DNA of 27,791 nt from Clostridia bacterium (GTDB lineage Bacteria; Bacillota; Clostridia; UBA1381). Below the pieces are notes generated by a model that worked only from the letters and a program-made list of their open reading frames with translations, had not been told where the DNA came from and made no database searches. Positions within the stretch are counted from its first letter, which is position 1; every line of letters begins with the position of its first letter. Made by a program: the position numbers and the translations under genes. Below, piece after piece: positions 7,097-15,629 of this stretch. The DNA lies in assembly GCA_017420825.1 (NCBI GenBank), contig JAFQNU010000193.1, positions 1 through 27,791 on the forward strand, written 5' to 3'.

Positions 7097-8851
7097 ATGC
7101 TTAAAGGTATTCAATATAAAATTGTATTGATATTTGTCTTACTGACCATTTCAATTATCACCGTTGTCGGCTCATTTATGCTTGTTAATATTGTCAACTT
7201 TTACAATGAAGAATTTTCCGTTATGATGAGCAAGGTGTTTAATGATGACCTTGTTTATCAGCTTGAACAGTATGCCAATGCCGATAACTCCCTTGAAAAT
7301 GTGTCAACTGCAGTAAATTCATATATAGGTCCGCTTGGACTTGACACATACAGATTTTACTGCATACTAGACCTCAAAAGCGGTAATGTTTTAAAAAGCT
7401 CGGACAGCCTATTAAGTGCAAATCTCGGAAAAACAGATAATATTATCATGGCAATGTCGGGACTGCGTGGAGATTTGGCAAACACAGACAAAAATTACAT
7501 GGACTACGCTGTGCCGATTAACTCGGACAACGGCGGATATATTGTGTATATAAGAGATACCAAGGAAGAACTTGACAGCATTACCAACAATGTCTTGATT
7601 ATTGTTTTACAAGCCTTACTGCTTGCTGTATTTACCTCGGTCATAATCGGATATCTGTTAAGCAAAACTATTACCGTTCCGATTATTACACTGACAAAGC
7701 GTGCCGAAAAGCTTGCAACAGGTGAGTTTGACAGTATTGAGCCATCAAAAGAAAATGATGAAATAGGCAGACTTTCCAACGCATTCGGGTACATGGCACA
7801 GGAGCTTTCAAAAAACATAAATGTTGTTAATGAGGAAAAGAACAAGGTTGAAACCATTCTGCAGAATATGACGGACGGAATTTTAGCCTTTGACCTTGAA
7901 CAAAAGCTAATCCACACCAATCCCGAAGCACAGCATATGATACTTGCCTCCGACCTTGAAAACCTTACATTTGACAGCTTTTTCAAAAAGGTTGACGCAG
8001 ATATCACCTTCGGAGATTTGATTTACATGAAATCAGAAACAGACCCCGAAAGACAGATAGAATACAATTCACGATATTTAAAGCTTAACTTTGCTCCGAT
8101 TGAATCGGACGGCAAAATTATCGGTGTGCTTGTCGTTATGCACGATATTACAAACAGGGAAAAGCTTGAATTGTCAAGACGTGAGTTTGTGTCAAACGTA
8201 TCTCATGAGTTGAGAACTCCGCTTACAACTGTTAAATCGTATGCTGAAACATTACTTGACGGTGCTATTGAGGACAAAGAGCTTCAGACAAGCTTTTTAA
8301 GTGTTATTATAAAGGAAGCGGACAGAATGACAAGAATTGTCAAGGATTTATTGACACTATCAAGGCTTGACGAGGCACAAACAGAGGCAAAAGAGCCTGA
8401 TGACATTAATCTGCAGATGCTCTTAGAAGGTGTTGCAGAAAAAATGTACATTACAGCCAAAAAGAAAAATCAGGAAATAACTTATAAAAAAATAAATGAT
8501 GTTGCAGTATTTAAAAATGACCGCGACAAGCTTGAACAGGTTGTTATAAATATTGTTTCAAATGCTATCAAATACACTCCCGAAGGCGGAAAAATTGATA
8601 TTGTTTCAGGGAAAGCTTACAACGATGCATTTATAAAGGTTATTGACAACGGAATTGGTATTCCTAAAGAAAACCTCTCACGTATCTTTGAGAGATTTTA
8701 CAGGGTTGATAAGGCAAGAAGCCGCGACACAGGCGGAACAGGACTTGGTCTTGCAATTGCAAAACAGATTATTGAAAGTCTTGGCGGAAATATTTCGATA
8801 ACCTCGGAATTTGGCGTAGGTACTGAGGTTGTGATAACAATTCCGGCATAA
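7097..8851 (+). CDS. walK: Sensor histidine kinase WalK (YycG)
   Basis: A membrane histidine kinase of 584 aa (B. subtilis WalK is about 610), the partner of WalR. Order of parts: TM1 (about 9-32), an extracellular sensor of about 130 residues, TM2 (about 166-190), HAMP (about 191-243), PAS (about 250-352), HisKA with phospho-acceptor His370 in NVSHELRTPL, and HATPase_c with N-box NAIKYTPEGG, DNGIGIP, FERFYR and GTGLGLAI. The intracellular PAS after HAMP is the classic WalK layout. It starts 7 nt after the walR stop. WalK senses wall state and is restrained by YycH/YycI, both encoded downstream. Confidence 0.94.
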   Translation: MLKGIQYKIVLIFVLLTISIITVVGSFMLVNIVNFYNEEFSVMMSKVFNDDLVYQLEQYANADNSLENVSTAVNSYIGPLGLDTYRFYCILDLKSGNVLKSSDSLLSANLGKTDNIIMAMSGLRGDLANTDKNYMDYAVPINSDNGGYIVYIRDTKEELDSITNNVLIIVLQALLLAVFTSVIIGYLLSKTITVPIITLTKRAEKLATGEFDSIEPSKENDEIGRLSNAFGYMAQELSKNINVVNEEKNKVETILQNMTDGILAFDLEQKLIHTNPEAQHMILASDLENLTFDSFFKKVDADITFGDLIYMKSETDPERQIEYNSRYLKLNFAPIESDGKIIGVLVVMHDITNREKLELSRREFVSNVSHELRTPLTTVKSYAETLLDGAIEDKELQTSFLSVIIKEADRMTRIVKDLLTLSRLDEAQTEAKEPDDINLQMLLEGVAEKMYITAKKKNQEITYKKINDVAVFKNDRDKLEQVVINIVSNAIKYTPEGGKIDIVSGKAYNDAFIKVIDNGIGIPKENLSRIFERFYRVDKARSRDTGGTGLGLAIAKQIIESLGGNISITSEFGVGTEVVITIPA

Positions 8852-8905
8852 TTTTATAATGTTAGCTGTATTTAAAGTTTTAGTAATGGCTTTGTAACAA
8901 TGTTA

Positions 8906-8914
8906 TGGTATAAT
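8906..8914 (+). promoter_or_regulatory. Extended -10 promoter inside the wal operon
   Basis: TG-G-TATAAT is an extended -10 element 35 nt upstream of the next start codon, with no good -35. TGTAAC (8893-8898) lies immediately before it and resembles one WalR half-site, but a second half-site at the expected 11-nt spacing is not seen. The promoter could uncouple the secreted protein and yycHI from walRK. Confidence 0.5.
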
Positions 8915-8949
8915 GATATTACAGAGTTAAAAAGTAAGGAGGGAATAGA

Positions 8950-9405
8950 ATGTTTAAGAAATTAATTTTGGCTTGTTTACTGGCAATGACCGTTTCGGCT
9001 GTAATACCGACATGCAGCTTTGCCGCTTTTTCAAATTCCATTTCCCTTTCCGAACAGGGGACTTCAAGTGATATCATATACATAAAAAGACCGGAATCAC
9101 ATCAGGCTTCCACCTCGGACAGAACCTACACAATTTCTGCTGTCGGCTCACAGGGAACGGTAATTAAAATTTACAAATATAACCCCGCTGATGATATGTG
9201 TCATATCATAAAGGCAGGCACAAGTATTGGCGCAAGCGGTTTGTACAGTGTGGTTGTTGACTTAACAGACAATTCAAATACTTTTATGGTAACTGCTGAA
9301 AATTCCCAAGGCTCTCAGGCTGTAAGAATTGATATTAACAAAATTAAACAAAGCACAATTGACAGACTAAGAAATGTTACGGTAACTATAAGAAATCTTT
9401 GGTAA
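8950..9405 (+). CDS. Secreted protein of unknown function encoded within the wal operon
   Basis: I do not recognise this 151-aa protein. It has a clear signal peptide (1-25) with a likely cleavage after SFA. The mature part is Ser/Thr-rich and predicted to be mostly beta-strand, with alternating segments such as TYTISAVGSQGTVIKIYKY and GLYSVVVDLTDNSNTFMV, suggesting a single Ig-like or similar sandwich domain. There is no lipobox, sortase signal or transmembrane anchor, so it should be released or held by interactions. AAGGAGGG precedes the ATG. It sits between walK and yycH, where these systems normally have no gene, and could be an extracytoplasmic partner of WalK or YycHI. Confidence 0.85.
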   Translation: MFKKLILACLLAMTVSAVIPTCSFAAFSNSISLSEQGTSSDIIYIKRPESHQASTSDRTYTISAVGSQGTVIKIYKYNPADDMCHIIKAGTSIGASGLYSVVVDLTDNSNTFMVTAENSQGSQAVRIDINKIKQSTIDRLRNVTVTIRNLW

Positions 9406-9418
9406 TACGGAGTGACCC

Positions 9419-10804
9419 ATGAAGAAGGAAAGATTTAAAAGCATATTGCTTGTGTTTTTGGTGCTTACCGATGTTGTTTTGGGTAGTAAAATATTGATTG
9501 ACAAGAAATTATGGCCCGACGGCTATAATTTCTTTTCAAATATGGGGATTTTTTATTCCAATATTATGAGTTATTTTTCCGATAACTCAAAGCAAAAAGC
9601 ACAGGTATTTTCTCCCGAATCAATTATTATAAACACAGGCGACCAGACCACAAGAACCTCTCTCACATCGAATAATGCTGAATTTGAGGAGCTTTATTCC
9701 GAGGCTCAGAAGCTCATAAAATCAGCATTTAGCAGTGAAAGGGGAAACATTGAGACAATTAATAAGGAGACGCTTACCTCAGCACTTTCTGCTGATTCTG
9801 TCTTTTTAAATTATCCGTTTGAATATGACGTTTCTCTATTCTCTGCACTCCTTGGCTTAAAAAGCTCTGCCGTGTCTGAATTTACCGATAAGCTTTCACA
9901 GGTTGTTATAACCCTTTCCTCACGACCAAGTGTATATGTGGCAAACCTTGAAAATAATGACTATATTAAAATTAACATTTCGGCAGATGATAAAAAGCTT
10001 GCAAGCCTGTGTAGTGAATGCACAAATAAATATACCGACAACTCTGTAATAAATTACTCCTTTGAGTTGAAGTTTGACCAGCCGTTCGGCACACAGAAAA
10101 CAACGCTAAATCCCCTTATAAGGATATATTCAACCGAAAATGAATATCCTGTAATAACATCAGCAAATCCCATTCTGAATAACGATAACACAATTAACGA
10201 AACAATTATTGATAATATCTTAAAAGCATTTAACATAAATCCAAGCACCATGCGCAGATACACCGAGGCAGGCGGAACAATTGTTTTTGTAGAGAATGAC
10301 GGTATTTTAAAAATTGATACCAACGGATATCTTGAATATCAGGCAACAGGAAGGGGAAAAGAAATATCCACATCAAATAATTTCTATGCTGATATTATGG
10401 ATATTGCGTCACTTGTAATTGACGTAAATTCAGCCGCATTTAACAATGCGTCTGTGAGACTTTCAGGGCACGAGGATAATGAGTTGTATTTTGATTATGT
10501 TGTGTCAGGACTTGAAATGAGAATTGACAACACCAAAGCTGATGCGGCGGTTGTTGCAAAGATAGAGAGTGGATATTTAAAAAGTTATCGTCAGTTGATA
10601 CGAAGCTATCAGAAAACCCCCGAAAAATTACCGCCTCCGGGATTTTTCACCGCACTTGACAGCACAATTGATGAGTATTCACAATCCATGAATGAAATAA
10701 GGATAAATAATATGTACATAGGCTATACGGACAACGGCTCTGTTGGCACAAAACAAGCCAACTGGATAGTCGAGGTAGATAATGTAATTGCAGTTGAGCC
10801 GTAA
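9419..10804 (+). CDS. yycH: WalRK regulatory protein YycH (WalH)
   Basis: A 461-aa protein with one N-terminal membrane anchor (about 7-27) and a large extracytoplasmic region. Length (B. subtilis YycH is about 455 aa), topology and position directly before yycI in a walRK operon identify it as YycH. The sequence itself is poorly conserved, as is usual for the family. YycH and YycI form a membrane complex that modulates WalK activity, negatively in B. subtilis and positively in S. aureus. CGGAG precedes the ATG, 13 nt after the preceding stop. The assignment rests more on context than on motifs. Confidence 0.78.
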   Translation: MKKERFKSILLVFLVLTDVVLGSKILIDKKLWPDGYNFFSNMGIFYSNIMSYFSDNSKQKAQVFSPESIIINTGDQTTRTSLTSNNAEFEELYSEAQKLIKSAFSSERGNIETINKETLTSALSADSVFLNYPFEYDVSLFSALLGLKSSAVSEFTDKLSQVVITLSSRPSVYVANLENNDYIKINISADDKKLASLCSECTNKYTDNSVINYSFELKFDQPFGTQKTTLNPLIRIYSTENEYPVITSANPILNNDNTINETIIDNILKAFNINPSTMRRYTEAGGTIVFVENDGILKIDTNGYLEYQATGRGKEISTSNNFYADIMDIASLVIDVNSAAFNNASVRLSGHEDNELYFDYVVSGLEMRIDNTKADAAVVAKIESGYLKSYRQLIRSYQKTPEKLPPPGFFTALDSTIDEYSQSMNEIRINNMYIGYTDNGSVGTKQANWIVEVDNVIAVEP

Positions 10805-10822
10805 GGAAAGGAGACAGCTACC

Positions 10823-11650
10823 ATGAACTGGCACAAAGCTAAAACCATTATGATTTTATTTTTAATAGCTGTAAATCTGTCTCTGCTCACATACACTGTA
10901 GTTGACGGCTACAACCAACGAAGTGCCGAAACAAGAGTTATAGAAAATGCAATCGGCATACTTTCTGCAAATGATATAGCTGTCGACAGAAAGGTTATTG
11001 ACGGTGTTGATATAAAAAAATCCGTAAAAGAGGTATATGCCTACAATATTATTTCCGATTATGAGGGCTTTGCAAAGCTTTTAATCGGTAATGAAGTACG
11101 GCTTACCCAAAAGAACACATATGTATCTCCGTCGGGAGAAATAACCTTTCAGGGTGACCGGTTTTATACAAAGGCTAGTGATAATATTTGCTTAATAGCC
11201 TTCAACCCCACTGCAAAAGATATTAAATCCAATGTAAAAACAATTTTTACACAGCTCGGAATAGCAATAAATGAAAATGATATTTCTATCAGTGAGAATA
11301 ACGGCTTACACCTGGCACAAATTTCAAAATCAATAAACAAGCTCCCCATTTTCGGCTCAAAAATAAAAATGAGTTTTTCTGCATCAGGAATTACCTCGGT
11401 TGAGGGAGCCTGGTATGAGCCTGAAATAAAGGAAGGCTCTAAAATAAATATCAGAAGCATTTCAGGCTGTCTTATAGATTACATGAACGAAAGAAAAAGC
11501 AATAAGCCATGCACCATAACAAAAATAACGCTTGGCTATGCTACTCTTGACGAAAATACATATCATGCAAGCCTTGTGCTTACACCTGTTTTTGCAATAG
11601 AAAACAACCTTGGCGAAACAATTTATATTGATGCCAGAGAAAATATATAA
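10823..11650 (+). CDS. yycI: WalRK regulatory protein YycI (WalI)
   Basis: A 275-aa bitopic membrane protein. Its N-terminus MNWHKAKTIMILFLIAVNLS closely follows the YycI pattern (short D/N-W-x-K/R-x-K-T, then an anchor helix). Length equals that of known YycI (about 280 aa). The extracellular region has the family's YycI/YycH-like beta-rich domain, for example GLHLAQISKSINKLPIFGSK. It acts with YycH to set WalK activity through contacts between transmembrane helices. It starts 18 nt after yycH with GGAAAGGAG, so the two are co-translated. Confidence 0.85.
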   Translation: MNWHKAKTIMILFLIAVNLSLLTYTVVDGYNQRSAETRVIENAIGILSANDIAVDRKVIDGVDIKKSVKEVYAYNIISDYEGFAKLLIGNEVRLTQKNTYVSPSGEITFQGDRFYTKASDNICLIAFNPTAKDIKSNVKTIFTQLGIAINENDISISENNGLHLAQISKSINKLPIFGSKIKMSFSASGITSVEGAWYEPEIKEGSKINIRSISGCLIDYMNERKSNKPCTITKITLGYATLDENTYHASLVLTPVFAIENNLGETIYIDARENI

Positions 11651-11670
11651 AATAATTCGGAGTTGGGAAT

Positions 11671-12516
11671 ATGGAAAATTTTTTTGATGTAATAACAAAA
11701 TTTATACAGCTCATAAGAGTGACCGATATAATAGACATCATTATAGTAGCTTTTCTTATTTATCAGTTGCTTAAAATGATTAAAGAAACACGAGCATTAC
11801 AGTTGGTTAAAGGAATTGCAATTCTATTTGTATTTTTGCAGATTAGCGCATGGCTGAATTTTACCGCTATAAATTACATACTCCGTAACATTATGCAGGT
11901 CGGATTGTTCTCGGTAGTTGTAATTTTTCAGCCCGAATTGCGAAACCTGCTTGAGAGAATGGGGCGTTCAAAATTCGGCAAGCTCATAGACTTCTCCTCT
12001 CAGCAAATTGAGGACGATGACCTTTCAAAAATAATTAATGAGCTTGTGAGTGCAACAGTTAACCTTTCCTCATCAAAAACAGGTGCACTTATTGTCATAG
12101 AAAGAGAAACAAAATTAGGTGATATAGTAAATTCAGGAACGGTATTAAATGCAGAAATTTCCGCATCACTTCTTGAAAATATATTTGTTCCAAAATCTCC
12201 TCTTCATGACGGTGCTGTAATTATTCGTGACGACAGAATATACACAGCCGCCTGTCTACTGCCTCTTACTTCAAATACGAACCTTTCAAGAGAGCTTGGA
12301 ACACGTCACAGAGCCGCACTCGGAATGTCTGAGGCATCTGATGCAATGGTTATTGTCGTGAGTGAGGAAACAGGAAAGATTTCCATTGCCTTAAACGGAA
12401 ACCTGACAAGAAATTTAACAGGCGAAACTCTTACAAATGCAATAAAACGTGCAATTGTTCCCAAACAGCCTGCCGACCTTGACAGAATAAAGTTCTGGAA
12501 GGGTTCAAAATCATAA
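11671..12516 (+). CDS. cdaA: Diadenylate cyclase CdaA
   Basis: A membrane-bound diadenylate cyclase (281 aa) that makes c-di-AMP from two ATP, a messenger for potassium, osmotic and wall homeostasis. Three N-terminal helices (about 18-36, 45-62, 68-88) precede a DAC (DisA_N) domain with both catalytic motifs, DGA (180-182) and RHRAA (212-216). Size matches B. subtilis CdaA (273 aa). It lies 20 nt after yycI in the same orientation, with no promoter or terminator evident between. c-di-AMP production may therefore be co-transcribed with the WalRK wall-stress genes. The next gene is its regulator cdaR; glmM, commonly third in the cda operon, is absent. Confidence 0.97.
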   Translation: MENFFDVITKFIQLIRVTDIIDIIIVAFLIYQLLKMIKETRALQLVKGIAILFVFLQISAWLNFTAINYILRNIMQVGLFSVVVIFQPELRNLLERMGRSKFGKLIDFSSQQIEDDDLSKIINELVSATVNLSSSKTGALIVIERETKLGDIVNSGTVLNAEISASLLENIFVPKSPLHDGAVIIRDDRIYTAACLLPLTSNTNLSRELGTRHRAALGMSEASDAMVIVVSEETGKISIALNGNLTRNLTGETLTNAIKRAIVPKQPADLDRIKFWKGSKS

Positions 12517-12542
12517 TCTATCTGAAAGGACATGATACAGCC

Positions 12543-13760
12543 ATGAAACAGGTTTCAAACAGCCGCAAAAAGCTTATATTAAAAATTATATCGGTATTTG
12601 CCGCAGCAATAATATGGATTTTTATAACCTATACAGAAAATCCGCAAACCGATGTTACTTTAAATGCAGTTGACATCTCACTTTCGGGAGAAAGCTATTT
12701 GAAGGATAACGGTCTGATGGTCACAGAAAAAAATTCTATTCCTGATGCTTCAATAGTTATAAGAGGAAAGCGCCGTGACCTTATAGGTGTCATGGGGAAT
12801 GTTACAGCTTCAATTGACGTTTCCCGAATTAACAAGCCAGGCACCTACAACCTCAAGCCAAGCTTTGATATACCCTCAAACGCAGTGTATATAGCAAAAA
12901 TGAATACAGCAAGTGTTACCGTTACGGTGGAAAATATTGAGAAAAGGACAATAGATGTTAAAATAGTTCAGAAAAATGCCGACAAAAATAAACTATATGT
13001 TGTCGAATCAGTTCCGCAGACTGCCACAGTCTCTATAAGCGGTACACTCTCAGATATTCAGGACATCAGCTATGCCTGTGCCTATGTTGACGTTGGCACA
13101 ATGTCGCAAAACAACGATGCGGAATATTCTGTTGTTTTTGAGGACATAAATGGTGCAGAAATTCTTCCTATTAATGATTTCTCATCTGATATTACGTCAG
13201 TAATGGTAACTAACACAGTATATGACAAGATTACTCTTGATATAGAGCTTGATATTCCATCAAGAGTATCTGACAAATATGCTGTTGAGCTTGTAGGACA
13301 GACCACAAAAAAGGTTGATGCAGGAATAAAGGACAAAAGCGCCGCAGATATTACAACTATTACTAATATCATGAACTTTGACGGCATATCTCTTGATACA
13401 ACAAACTACACTCTCACCCTTGATGTTCCCAAAGGCTTATATATTCCGCCTGAAAATCAGAAGGTTGAGGTTGAGCTTGAAGTGTTTGAAAGAGAAGAAA
13501 GAACACTTTCAGTTCCTATTACTGTAACAAATGCCGACAAAGCCACCTATTTGCTTGATTCAGATACCGTTAAGGTGCGTGTTTCAGGTCCGAAAGACAA
13601 GCTTACACCTGAAAATCTCAGCGCAACGCTTGACCTGAAAAATACATCGTACAAACCGGGAGAGATAACCCTGCCCGTTCAGATTAAGGCAAAATACCCC
13701 GACATAACGGTACTGACAAAGAAAGTAAATATAAAAGTAAACATCAAAGAAACGGAGTGA
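12543..13760 (+). CDS. cdaR: CdaA regulator CdaR (YbbR-domain protein)
   Basis: A 405-aa protein with a single N-terminal anchor (about 10-28, ILKIISVFAAAIIWIFITY) and an extracytoplasmic array of about four YbbR repeats. The repeats are visible as recurring segments such as VRVSGPKDKLTPENLSATLDL and VVIRGKRRDLIGVMGNVTASIDV-like stretches. CdaR binds and modulates CdaA at the membrane. It starts 26 nt after cdaA. B. subtilis CdaR is longer (about 480 aa). The gene ends 5 nt before hslO. Confidence 0.92.
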   Translation: MKQVSNSRKKLILKIISVFAAAIIWIFITYTENPQTDVTLNAVDISLSGESYLKDNGLMVTEKNSIPDASIVIRGKRRDLIGVMGNVTASIDVSRINKPGTYNLKPSFDIPSNAVYIAKMNTASVTVTVENIEKRTIDVKIVQKNADKNKLYVVESVPQTATVSISGTLSDIQDISYACAYVDVGTMSQNNDAEYSVVFEDINGAEILPINDFSSDITSVMVTNTVYDKITLDIELDIPSRVSDKYAVELVGQTTKKVDAGIKDKSAADITTITNIMNFDGISLDTTNYTLTLDVPKGLYIPPENQKVEVELEVFEREERTLSVPITVTNADKATYLLDSDTVKVRVSGPKDKLTPENLSATLDLKNTSYKPGEITLPVQIKAKYPDITVLTKKVNIKVNIKETE

Positions 13761-13765
13761 GTTAA

Positions 13766-14647
13766 TTGTCAGATATATTAGTCAGAGGAAGCTCAACAGA
13801 CGGCTCAATCAGAATTTTCGTAGCAATTACAACAGAGCTTGTTAATGAGGCACAAAGAATACACAAAACCTTCCCCACCGCTACTGCGGCTTTAGGCAGA
13901 ACACTTACAATTTCTGCAATTATGGGTGCAGGTATGAAAAACGAAACAGATTCCACCACCATACAATTTAAGGGTGACGGGCCTTTAGGCAGTATTATCG
14001 CTGTGTGTGATAACCAGTCAAGAGTAAGAGGCTATGTTGTAAACCCGGGTGTTGATATTCCTAGAAAGGAAAACGGAAAGCTTGACGTGGGCACTGCTGT
14101 CGGAAAGGGATATCTGAATGTTATAAGAGATTTGGGCTTAAAGGAGCCGTATGCAGGACAAGTCCCCATTGTCACAGGAGAAATCGCAGAGGATATGACC
14201 TATTATTTTGCCTCAAGCGAACAAATTCCAACCGCAATCGCTCTTGGTGTTCTTGTTAACCCCGATATGAGTGTACTTGCATCAGGTGGCTTTATGCTCC
14301 AGCTCATGCCGGGCGCAAGCGAGGAAGCCGCTGCCGCATTAGAGGATAAAATGAAAACTCTTCCGCCTATAACTGATATGATTTCACAGGGCATGAGTGC
14401 AGAGGATATTCTATTTACTGTAACAGAGGGCTTTGATATGCTTATGGAAAACAAAACCGTAACACCAAAGTATGAGTGCAAATGCTCTAAGGAAAGAATG
14501 GAAAAGGCTCTTATTTCAATAGGTAGGGAAGAGCTTGAATCACTTATTGCCGAACAGGGCAGTGCTGAGCTTACCTGTCAGTTCTGCGACAACCGATATA
14601 CCTTTAATAAGGAAGCTTTAGAAGAATTATTGGCTCAGGCAAAGTAA
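13766..14647 (+). CDS. hslO: Redox-regulated chaperone Hsp33
   Basis: Hsp33 is a cytosolic holdase activated by oxidative unfolding. The 293-aa length is typical. The zinc-binding redox switch is intact: CxC at C238/C240 and CxxC at C271/C274. The N-terminal domain carries IQFKGDGPLGSIIAVCD and RGYVVNPG. The start codon is TTG, supported by GGAG upstream. Only 5 nt separate it from cdaR, so it ends the long wal-cda transcript, adding oxidative-stress protection to an envelope-stress operon. No convincing terminator follows. Confidence 0.96.
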   Translation: MSDILVRGSSTDGSIRIFVAITTELVNEAQRIHKTFPTATAALGRTLTISAIMGAGMKNETDSTTIQFKGDGPLGSIIAVCDNQSRVRGYVVNPGVDIPRKENGKLDVGTAVGKGYLNVIRDLGLKEPYAGQVPIVTGEIAEDMTYYFASSEQIPTAIALGVLVNPDMSVLASGGFMLQLMPGASEEAAAALEDKMKTLPPITDMISQGMSAEDILFTVTEGFDMLMENKTVTPKYECKCSKERMEKALISIGREELESLIAEQGSAELTCQFCDNRYTFNKEALEELLAQAK

Positions 14648-14758
14648 TTTCTTGTACAATTTGCAGTAAATTATCAGTTTTTTTGTGCTAATCATTGAAA
14701 AAACATAGCAAAAAAACATAAAAACATTACAATTTCATTAAAAAGATAGTTAAAACAC

Positions 14759-14787
14759 TTGACAAGCTTAAAAAAAATCTATATAAT
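14759..14787 (+). promoter_or_regulatory. Strong promoter of the rpmH operon
   Basis: A perfect consensus: TTGACA (14759-14764), a 17-bp spacer and TATAAT (14782-14787). A leader of about 55 nt leads to GGGAGG before rpmH. This is the best promoter in the window, as expected for a ribosomal protein gene. The rest of the 14648-14848 gap is AT-rich with no DnaA-box clusters. Confidence 0.85.
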
Positions 14788-14848
14788 AGGTGTGATGTCT
14801 ATTTTTATGGTTGACGATTTTTAATTATTATATTGGGAGGTGCAGAAA

Positions 14849-14983
14849 ATGAAAAGAACTTATCAGCCAAAGAAACGCCAGAGAAGCAAGGAACACGGCT
14901 TCAGAAAAAGAATGAGAACTGCATCAGGCAGAAAGATTTTATCAAGAAGAAGACGTATCGGCAGAAAGAAGCTTTCAGCGTAA
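14849..14983 (+). CDS. rpmH: Ribosomal protein L34
   Basis: A 44-aa, very basic protein starting MKRTYQPKKRQRSKEHGFR and continuing with RMRTASGRKIL and RRRRIGRKKLSA, the full L34 signature. GGGAGG lies 8 nt before the ATG. L34 is a component of the large ribosomal subunit. It is the first gene of the conserved rpmH-rnpA-yidD-yidC-jag operon. Confidence 0.98.
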   Translation: MKRTYQPKKRQRSKEHGFRKRMRTASGRKILSRRRRIGRKKLSA

Positions 14984-15067
14984 ACATTACAGAGTGAGGC
15001 GAGAAGTAAAGAGGCATTGTCTCTCTGACTTTTTGCCTTTTTTATCTCATTGGAAAGATGTATTGAC

Positions 15068-15424
15068 ATGAGTAAAACAGTAACCTTAAAACTTAATAAG
15101 GAATTTAAAAGACTTTACTATCGGGGAAAAAGTGCTGTAAGACCTTCAATCGTGGTTTACGCACTCCCCAACAAGCGTCCCCACAATCGTATTGGTATAA
15201 CCTGCGGAAAGGCTATCGGTAAAGCAGTTAAACGAAACAGGGTAAAACGTATTATCAGGGTAGCTTACAGGCTTTCAGAGGGGGATATAAAAACAGGCTA
15301 TGATTTTGTTATAGTCGCAAGGACAAAAAGCGTCTTCTGTAAACATACACACATTTATAATGACTTTAGAAAAGCCCTCGATAATATGGGGCTGTTAAGG
15401 GAAAATGACAAGGTTTCTGATTAA
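15068..15424 (+). CDS. rnpA: Ribonuclease P protein component
   Basis: The protein subunit of RNase P, which helps the catalytic RNA bind pre-tRNA 5' leaders. It is 118 aa and carries the family motif GKAVKRNRVKRIIR. The ATG at 15068 is chosen over the in-frame TTG at 15050 because GGAAAG lies between them, 10 nt ahead of the ATG. The rpmH-rnpA gap of 84 nt has only a weak hairpin with a T-rich stretch (about 15030-15042), perhaps an attenuator. The last 20 nt overlap yidD. Confidence 0.96.
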   Translation: MSKTVTLKLNKEFKRLYYRGKSAVRPSIVVYALPNKRPHNRIGITCGKAIGKAVKRNRVKRIIRVAYRLSEGDIKTGYDFVIVARTKSVFCKHTHIYNDFRKALDNMGLLRENDKVSD

Positions 15425-15617
15425 AGCTGTTAGATTTTATCAAAAGTACATATCGCCCTATAAGGGAGGCTCATGCTGTCGCTTTGTGCCTACCTGCTCT
15501 GAGTATGCAATTTTAGCACTTAAAAAATATGGGGCAATAAAGGGGAGTTTTCTGGCTTTAAGAAGGATTTTTAAATGTCATCCCTTCCATAAAGGCGGAT
15601 ATGATCCGTTAGAATAA
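15405..15617 (+). CDS. yidD: Membrane protein insertion efficiency factor YidD
   Basis: A 70-aa protein with the full YidD pattern: FYQKYISP near the start, then CRFVPTCSEYA, ALKKYGAIKG and RIFKCHPFHKGGYDPL. It assists YidC-dependent membrane insertion. Its start lies inside the 3' end of rnpA (20-nt overlap), the usual arrangement. yidC follows 12 nt later. Confidence 0.97.
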   Translation: MTRFLIKAVRFYQKYISPYKGGSCCRFVPTCSEYAILALKKYGAIKGSFLALRRIFKCHPFHKGGYDPLE

Positions 15618-15629
15618 CCGGAGAGAATT

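Noticed and set aside
8892..8915. WalR box at the internal wal-operon promoter
   Set aside because: TGTAAC matches one half-site, but the second half-site is not at the required 11-nt period, so autoregulation cannot be claimed.
14648..14848. Replication origin between hslO and rpmH
   Set aside because: The region is AT-rich, but I see no DnaA boxes and no dnaA or dnaN gene. A promoter and leader for rpmH account for it.
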